Source: Strongylocentrotus droebachiensis
Lineage: Eukaryota; Echinodermata; Echinoidea; Camarodonta; Strongylocentrotidae
DNA: 64,000 nucleotides
Assembly: GCA_035222895.1 (NCBI GenBank)
Contig: JAVYIG010000166.1
Location: 682,001-746,000 of the forward strand
Direction: 5' to 3'
The notes under the pieces were generated by a model. It did not search any database, had not been told where the DNA came from, and saw only the letters and a list, made by a program, of their open reading frames with translations. The first letter of the stretch is position 1; the number at the start of each line of letters is the position of its first letter. A program made the position numbers and the translations under genes. Below are positions 57,127 to 64,000 of this stretch, one piece after another.

Positions 57127-57134
57127 CCTGTCTG

Positions 57135-57207
57135 CTATGAGGAAGAGGAGGAAGAGGAGGAAGAAGAGGAGGAGGAAGAGGAGAAAGATGAGGAAGAGGA
57201 GAAAGAT

Positions 57208-57276
<69 letters not shown>

Positions 57277-57330
57277 GAAGAGGAAGAGGAGGAAGAGGAG
57301 GAAGAGGGGGAGGATGAGGAAGAGGAGAAA

Positions 57331-57369
<39 letters not shown>

Positions 57370-57870
57370 GAGGAAGAGGAGGAAGAGGAGGAGGAAGAGG
57401 AGGAGGAAGCAGAGGAAGCAGAGGAAGAGGAGTAGGTGGAGGAGGAGGAGGAGGAGGAGGAAGAGGAGGAGGAAGAGAAGGAAGCGGAGGAAGCGGAGGA
57501 AGAGGAGTAGGTGGAGGAGGAGGAGGAGGAGGAGGAGGAGGAGGAAGAGGAAGAGGAAGAGGAGGAAGAGGAGGAAGAGGAGGAAGAGGAAGAGGAGGAG
57601 GAGGAGGATGAGGAAGAGGAGAAAGATGATGAGGAGGAGGATGAGGAGGAAGAGGCAGAAGCGGAGGAAGAGGAGCAGGTGCAGGAGCAGGAGAAGCAGG
57701 AGGAACAGGAGAACGATAACAACAAGAGGGTAGAAGGGGAGGGGTCAAGGAGGAAGAGAAGAACGAGAGGAAGAGAAGAACGAGGGGAAGAAGAATGGGA
57801 ACAATAAGGGGAGCTCATGAAAGAGAAGGAGGAGAGGGAGAAGAAGAAGAAGAAAAAGCAGCGAGGAAAA
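57135..57870. repeat. (GGA/GAA)n tract against PAN2 exon 1
   Basis: About 735 bp of GAGGAAGAGGAGGA units, purine on the + strand. In the PAN2 direction it is a giant pyrimidine tract ending at the TCATAGCAG acceptor. Long Glu-, Arg/Lys-, Ser- and Pro-rich ORFs on both strands are repeat artefacts; one runs into the antisense of exon 1. Confidence 0.95.
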
Positions 57871-57975
57871 AAAGGAGAAAACAAGACAAAAACATACAAA
57901 TTACATTTAATATGGCATTTTCCAACATCATCCAAGCTTTAACTGCCTTAACACAAGCACCTAGGTTAGCATGAT

Positions 57976-58055
57976 GACTACTGGTAGAGTCATGAGCTGA
58001 ACTATCCAGTTCACCTGGTAGGATGGTACTGAGGGAAAGAAATCCATCCTGTCAT
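57976..58055 (-). pseudogene. Decayed copy of PAN2 exon 1 start region
   Basis: TAGAGTCATGAGCTG...AGTTCACCTGG...GAGGGAAAGAAATCCATCCTGTC parallels TAGTCATGGGTTG...AGCTCTCCTGG...GAGGGAACTCCATCCTGTC in exon 1. On the - strand an ATG (58047) in the same ACAGGATGG context opens a frame beginning MDFFPSV. The copy lies on the far side of the (GGA)n tract. Confidence 0.75.
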
Positions 58056-58059
58056 GAGC

Positions 58060-59160
58060 CCGAAAGGACATATTATTGATTTGAGTTTAGAGTAGGAGAC
58101 AAAATTTTCATGCAAGTTTTAATGCAAACATTAAAAAGATATTTTGAAATCTGTTAGATGCTTTGAATAGCATATTCATGAAATATTGATCTTGTCACGA
58201 ATAATTAGTCAAGAACAAGTTCATGGTGATGCATGTTAATTGTGAATAGGTTATGACATAACATGATAAACATGACAATGATTAACGTGACAGTGTATAT
58301 TTATTTCATAAGAATCGTTCATTAGATCTATATTTTAATATTTTTATTATCATCATAATTTCTCCCGACTCCACTCAACAGTCACACAAATGGATATCTA
58401 TTAGTATTACCTCGGCCCTCTTTATTCCATAATTCACTTCCCCTTATTCCTAAAGATCTACTGCATGATGTACTGCCAAACAATACTAAGAATATGACCG
58501 TGGAATTTAGCATCGCATCACATACTGATAGTCTAGGCTAATTATTATTAACCAAGAAAGCAGGCGCCGCGCCTCGGCTCGCGCTCGCGCTCCCAATGCA
58601 ATGGCAAGGCTATTCCTATGCAGTGTATACCGGTACATGTACATTTTAACAAAGGCAAAATCCCTTTTGGCATTTGTCTGACCAACTCAGTGCTAACCAG
58701 CATAAACACTCACACATCCATGAAATGCAATATTTTGCGAAACTAATGAAAAGTTTTAATCATCGATACTGACCTCAGGAACAGTTTAATGACCTCAAGT
58801 TGATCGTGTATTGCTTGTAAAATTGTGTTTTCCTCACTCTTTTCAGGGCTTGTTTTATTTTTACTTCAGCAGCCAATCAGATGCAAGATTTGTGTATGGC
58901 ACGCCGAAGGTGTACACTTATTTGAAAGTGCAGGTATCAAAATAAACTTGGCACTTAATAATAGATAAGTGTCTGAAATTCCATTTAATAATAATAAAAT
59001 AATAGAGAATATTTATGAAGCCGTTGAAGCGCATAATAAATTGAAAATTTCTCTATGCGCTTTACAATCATGACAAATTTGAATATATAAACAACAATAA
59101 TACAACAATAAATATATACAAAATAGATAAGCAAATGACAAAAAATATTTATGGGAAAGT
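58060..59160. other. PAN2 upstream region, no gene seen
   Basis: AT-rich apart from a GC-rich patch at 58562-58600 (GGCGCCGCGCCTCGGCTCGC), a conceivable but unsupported promoter site. A SINE-tail-like GCGCTTTACAATCATGAC is at 59056. Confidence 0.3.
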
Positions 59161-59164
59161 TAAC

Positions 59165-59580
59165 CAATGCACCCAGGCGCGTACGCGGGGGGGGGGGGGG
59201 GGGGGTGGATGTCCCCCCTTTAACTTTTTGTATATGTGTGTTTTGGAGGAAACCCCCCCCCCCCTTTAAAAAAATAAGGGTAACGGATGACCCCAAAAAA
59301 GTAACCTTACCCCATGCACCCCCAACGATCGAAACGAAATATCGATCGGCCAAAAGTACACATTTTTGGGACAAAAATAAAATAAAATATGCCCTCTTAC
59401 TTCGCCGCTTATTCAGCGGGTGGCTGAGTCGTTGCTAAATTTTCGGCGTGATTTTCAAATTGTAAACCCCCCCCCCCCCCTCCCCTCCCCCGCTTATTCA
59501 GCGGCTGGCTGAGTCGTTGCTAAATTTTCGGCGTGATTTTCACATTTTAACCCCCCCCCCCCCCCCCCCCCGCGCCTGAA
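59165..59580. mobile_element. Element with GCGTACGCGGG / CCCGCGCCTG ends and internal duplication
   Basis: It begins CAGGCGCGTACGCGGGGG and ends CCCCCCGCGCCTG. Inside, CGCTTATTCAGCGG(G/C)TGGCTGAG and TCGTTGCTAAATTTTCGGCG recur at about 59404 and 59492, each followed by a poly(C) run. Four G or C homopolymers of 10-22 bases. Confidence 0.65.
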
Positions 59581-60309
59581 TGCACCTATAATTACATCTA
59601 CATTGTAGTAAAACTAATTGACATTATATATAACAAATTCAACAATATACACTCATCATGTCGAATCAGCCTCCCAACCAGCAACGGACAAATCAGCTGT
59701 AGGAAACCCTCAAAGACAAATGGTTTTCAGGGCTCTTCCATGCAAAGCCGCCAATGCTCCCAACAACTCGAAGCTGGTCAGGAAGCTGGTTCCACAAGAC
59801 AGGCGCTGCCGTTGAAAAGGCACGATAACCATTATGTTTGGGTTGATGTGGTAGGGATGTGGTAGGAATTGTCGACCCAACAGCCTACAGATTATGCGGG
59901 CATAGATAGATAGATGGTCTATCTATCTTAGATAGGTTGAAAGGTAGATAGATAAATGGATAGATATATAAATTGATAGACAGTTAGAAAAGTTTTCAAT
60001 TCAAAGTCAAATAAAATCATTCCTTGATAAAGCCCTAGGAGCGAATCATCGTAGAAAGGCGCGCGTGTGGACGTGGCCAACAAAAAAAACAAAAAAAACT
60101 GGCAAAACAGACAATCCAAATTATTCATAAATGTCCACGTAATAATTTTTCCACAAATAAAAAAAATAAATTATTATTACAATGCAAACAAAATGTTAAA
60201 CAACACACACAAAAAAAAAAAATCTTTAATTTTAAAAATTAACTTATATGGTAATGTGGAGAATACCATAATTTGTTCTGAGAGTAAACAACAACTTTTT
60301 TAACGCATT

Positions 60310-62280
60310 AAAGGTAAAGAAAAGAAATAGAATGGAAGCACTAGCTATAATCTAAAGAATGAAAGGAATTCATTCTCCCTCCGAAGTGACCTTCTCTGCA
60401 GAAAAGTAGGCACCCCATCCCACTCCCCTAGCTTTAATATTTTCAGGGTTAATCAAGGTATTACAAAGTTTTGGGAAATTTTGAAAAATGGGTGGATAGT
60501 GATTCTTTACAATTTTGATATATTTGGATGCCCCTGTGGATGTATTAAAAACACCAGAAATCTTAGCCCCTAAAACACTTCTGCTTTCGAGAAAAATTGA
60601 ATATAAAGATTTACCGGTGCTCCCGGTAAATTTTGATAAATTTCAAATAGCTCCTACGGCCGTACAATGGTAGCTGCGACCATGAAAATCTCAGAGTATA
60701 GTCGGGTATATAAGTTCCTAACGAGAATAGCTAATCGGTCGATTTTAGTCAATAAACATTGTTTTATAGCTTAACTAATATCTTGACCTTGAGAGGGAGC
60801 TATTCAACATAAAGTGTTTATTATTTACAATTTCATAGCTTTAGAGTCGATTTCGACCGCGACAACGATCACTGAACATTGTAGGATCGTATATGGTTCC
60901 AATATGTTCATTTAAACCAAATTCATGACCCCATACCAAAACTTTGTATTACCTTTAAAGGCACACTGTCCTACTTGTAGCTACTTGCTCCCTCTATATA
61001 GAAAACTTCCCAAATCGGTGCCTGTTGGTCCCCCATGATCCTCTTTTTCTTATGTTAAATGAGAGCTGAGTTAATGAGATAGCCACCTGTCACAGTGACC
61101 TTGTTGGCTCGCTGTGTGGTCTAATCCCTTCTAGCTGCAGTAGTAACGCCTACCTTTAAAGCAGCTTAATTACCACATATTTATGGCACTGCTTCGACGT
61201 CTCTTGCAAAGAAGATTGTCCTTCAGCCAACTTTCCTTCTTCTTATTTACTTTCCAATGTTTTTTTCTTAACATCTTGAGCAAAAGGGGATTCTTTAAGG
61301 GGTTTTCACTGTTTAAAAAAATGCCATAATAAAATAATGACGTGGTTTAATTTATTATAAACAAAATCACTCACTGTTGACCCTTGTATTCCTAGACGGA
61401 CCCTTTTCAGTTTATGTTCTTTATGTCTAAGAAATTAAAAAAGAGTGACAATTTTTCCAAAGCCGTGTTCTTGTTCCTTTTTAAATAAACTTATTTTTCG
61501 CATAAAAAAAATTAATGTTTATATTATGTTGCCTCCACTTTCTGGCAAAAGGAATATGAATTATTCATTATATGGAAGTATTAAACATAAGGCTTATATG
61601 TGTAAACTATAGAATACGGGCCAGACTTTATTTAAAAATACTTTCCAAGATGAAGGAAGATTTGCAAAATTTGTTTTATCTTATCTTATTTAAATTTAAA
61701 TTTCCAATCGATCTATATCCGATCTGAACCCATTCTTTTAAACCCTTGACAAGATTTGAGATTTCTTTCAGTGTCAACAATAATGATCATATACTTTTTT
61801 TGAAGATATTTCATCGTATAATTATCATGGTTCGTCCGTCTACCAGAATGAATTTATTATTTAAGATACTATATAATTCCTTCTTATAATCTCTTTTCTC
61901 AACAGATTATTTAGTACCAAACCAATCAATCATCTAAATGGAAATCTGGTAATGATGATTTCAATAATTTAATGGCGCGTGTCTCGTTTTTAGGTTTCAA
62001 TTGGATCTATTATAGTCCAAAATTATTAATCTTTTAAAACAATCATTTGGATTACAAATTTTCCTCTTCTTCCTCCTCCTCTTTTTTTTCTTCTCCTTCT
62101 TCCTCTTCTTTTTCTTGTACTTATTATTATTTCTATCATCAGTTTAATGTTGTTATTATTATTATTATTATCTTTAATAAGTAATTATTTGAATTGTCTA
62201 ATCTGTCTGTAAATATTACTGTTTTAACTTATTAATTTTATAGGCCTACATGTCTGTAACTTCATGTTAAATAATCACAG
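60310..62280. other. Upstream flank with one MITE, no gene seen
   Basis: AT-rich. It contains a TTAAAGCCCCACTG-family copy at 60955-61165 (CCTGTTGGTCCCCCATGATCC, CTACTTGCTCCCTCTATATAG) and a pyrimidine run at 62062-62115. No coding exon or RNA gene was recognised. Confidence 0.45.
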
Positions 62281-62312
62281 TAGTGCGCGACCTCTATAGA
62301 GGTCGCGCACTA
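62281..62312. repeat. Perfect 32-bp palindrome
   Basis: TAGTGCGCGACCTCTA is followed at once by its complement TAGAGGTCGCGCACTA. It is GC-rich within AT-rich surroundings and sits about 40 bp outside the long inverted repeat. Confidence 0.97.
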
Positions 62313-62350
62313 TACTGTATATACAAAATTATATGAAATAGAAAAAAATT

Positions 62351-62768
62351 ATGTAAATAGATGTGACAAATTGATTTTGGAAGCATATCATAATATGCTT
62401 GTTATTAAATCATTATCATAACCTGTTTTCGTTTCAATAAAAATGCGGCTTTATTTCTAACATTCTCTTTCTACACATCTTTCCGAATCGTCTCATATTG
62501 TACCGACAAAAGCTTTTGAAGAAAGAATGTGCAACTATAGTGTATCTTTTAACCGTCTGAAATGCTAGTTTCCTATACATACATGTCCTATACATTTTTT
62601 TTCTTCAACCACTTCTTCACTAAAAACGTTGCTTGGAAAGATAAATGATATATATATATATCGTGCCACCTATAATATATACATCCGTTATTGTATTTGT
62701 TCATGAATTTGGTTTTTGAACTCTGAACTTCTGCGCTTATGAAAAGTTTCGACGTTTCGATTAAATTG
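62351..62768. repeat. Long inverted repeat, left arm
   Basis: It pairs with the reverse complement of 63508-64000: ATGTGACAAATTGATTT, AATCATTATCATAACCTGTTTTC, AATAAAAATGCGGCTTTATTT, ACATTCTCTTTCTACACA, ACCACTTCTTC, GTTGCTTGGA and GAAAAGTTTCGACGTTTC in order. Identity is high in blocks. Confidence 0.88.
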
Positions 62769-63331
62769 TTTATCATGAGATGACGTGGATAATCTGATAA
62801 GCAAAACACTCGTAAAAAGGAACGTATTATGCCTACAAAGAGAAATGAGAACAATTACAATTATAATATGCAGTAATTGAAGCTGTAATTGGGTATGATA
62901 TGATAACGGCTTGCCGAATATGAACAAAAAAATGATAAGAGGAACTCTGAGAAAGAGAAGGAAAAGGGATCATGAAGGTCGATTTTAGGCGCTAATAACA
63001 AGGAGGAGAATAGCACAATATGGTTTTAGCAAATTATTTTATATTTTGTCCATTTCATTTATTTATTCTAATTTCTAACAATATACAAATTCATCATACT
63101 AAGCCCTATTCAAATGTGTTACAAAAAATTATAACATTTGCAATAGATAACAAGAAATACAAAAACTAATACTTTTGTGAATATTAAAAGTCCAATGAAA
63201 AGCCGACTGGAGAGAAAGAGGGGGGGGGGCTGTCATCTCTTAACTACTGTTCAGGGGGACCTATGCCTCCACAAGGCCATTTGGCCTTATTTTTTAGTTC
63301 CCTATTTTAATTTTCTTATATATTGCAAATC

Positions 63332-63434
63332 AGGGGCGTACGCAGGGGGGGGGGGGGGGGGGGGTTTGGGAGCAAAATGAACTGAGTCGTTTTTAACCCC
63401 CCCCCCCCTTGAAAAAATCCTGCGTACGCCTCTG
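63332..63434. mobile_element. Short MITE, CAGGGGCGTACGCAGG termini
   Basis: CAGGGGCGTACGCAGG and CCTGCGTACGCCTCTG are inverted, with subterminal poly(G) and poly(C). It lies in the spacer of the long inverted repeat. Confidence 0.8.
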
Positions 63435-63507
63435 TTGCAAATGCTTATCATATATACCTTTGTATTGTTTTTATTGAAAATGGAAATAAATTAAAATGAA
63501 TTGAATT

Positions 63508-64000
63508 GAAACGTCGAAACTTTTCACAAGTGCCGAGAAGGATAACTGGGCGTTTTGATTTGCTGTCAGACAGATGATACTGTTTGCATGATATATATAT
63601 ATTATAATATATATATTATTTATCTATCCAAGCAACGTAGCTTAACGAAGAAGTGGTTTAAAAATAGGCCTTTACATACTAAGGGCATGTATTCATGTAG
63701 GATACCATAATTTCAGACGGTTAAGAAAAAGTTAATGTAAAATGAAACAATGGATAATTGAAATTAGGCAAGTTGAGTATAGCTATAGGCCTCAATCCTG
63801 TATTATTTTGAGTAGTTGCACATTCCTAGCTTTTGTCGATACAATGAGATGATTCGGAAAGAAGTGTGTAGAAAGAGAATGTTAAAAATAAAGCCGCATT
63901 TTTATTGAAATGAAAACAGGTTATGATAATGATTTGAAAGCAGGTCTATATATAACAAGAATAATGACATGCTTTCGAAATCAATTTGTCACATCTAAAC
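63508..64000. repeat. Long inverted repeat, right arm (runs off the window)
   Basis: The partner of 62351-62768. It carries about 80 bp extra around 63735-63815 (TTGAGTATAGCTATAGGCC). The palindrome still matches at base 64000, so the outer end is outside the window. Confidence 0.85.

Larger units (their letters stand above)
55427..56157. mobile_element. TTAAAGCCCCACTG MITE interrupted by a second element
   Basis: It begins TTTAAAGCCCCACTGCAC and is interrupted at TA. It resumes TACTTTTAGCTACTTGCGCC ... CCTGGCTGTTGGTCCCCC ... ATAACCACCTGTCAGTGAAC and ends AGTCCAGACGGGCTTTAAA. Excision of 55447-55979 restores the order seen at 24314-24510. Confidence 0.85.

Noticed and set aside
56827..57807. 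Long Glu-, Arg- and Ser-rich ORFs on both strands (up to 266 codons)
   Set aside because: They are translations of one (GGA/GAA)n array in several frames, with no non-repeat domain. Part is antisense to PAN2 exon 1.
58562..58600. GC-rich patch as the PAN2 promoter
   Set aside because: Only base composition supports it. No initiator, transcript or first exon could be shown.

Overview
The window is animal nuclear DNA, most likely from an echinoderm and probably a sea urchin. The genes are split into short exons (48-220 bp) with GT-AG introns. The introns are full of small inverted-repeat transposons, (ATC)n and (GGA)n microsatellites and tRNA-derived SINEs. One gene encodes a membrane-anchored CMP-sialic acid hydroxylase of the form reported from starfish. 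Species-level placement is inference.

Two genes can be read from sequence, and they point tail to tail. On the + strand, the last six coding exons of CMAH (6640-12406, stop at 12404) encode the C-terminal 242 residues, ending in a hydrophobic tail anchor; earlier exons lie to the left, outside the window. On the - strand, the complete coding sequence of PAN2 runs from the ATG at 57126 to the stop at 22564 in 25 exons. These sum to 3,621 nt (1,206 codons plus stop), with every splice phase consistent. PAN2 is the catalytic subunit of the PAN2-PAN3 poly(A) deadenylase. It keeps its DEDDh exonuclease residues, and Ala replaces the catalytic Cys of its ubiquitin-hydrolase-like domain. The two genes have no evident functional link.

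Layout: 1-6600 is CMAH intron made of stacked pyrimidine/purine minisatellites and diverged duplicated blocks. 6640-12406 is the CMAH 3' half. 12407-22563 is the space between the two stop codons (3' UTRs plus intergenic DNA), with a 144-bp satellite, a 73/74-bp satellite with a three-unit higher-order pattern, and MITEs with clear target-site duplications. 22564-57126 is PAN2, whose introns hold nearly every repeat family listed. 57135-64000 is upstream of PAN2: a 0.7-kb (GGA)n tract against the first coding exon, C/G-rich elements and a long inverted repeat running off the right edge.

The most unusual pattern is that many exons are accompanied by decayed partial copies of one of their own ends, splice junction included, in the same orientation and within about 0.1-0.9 kb. 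I see this for CMAH exon 2 of the window and for PAN2 exons 1, 4, 11 (both ends), 14, 16 and 23. Other points of interest are nested transposons that can be ordered from sequence, a DNA-transposon-like family carrying a reverse-transcriptase fragment, a hammerhead-ribozyme-like core in two direct repeats flanking PAN2 exon 15, and a CCCH-like zinc-finger motif inside PAN2.
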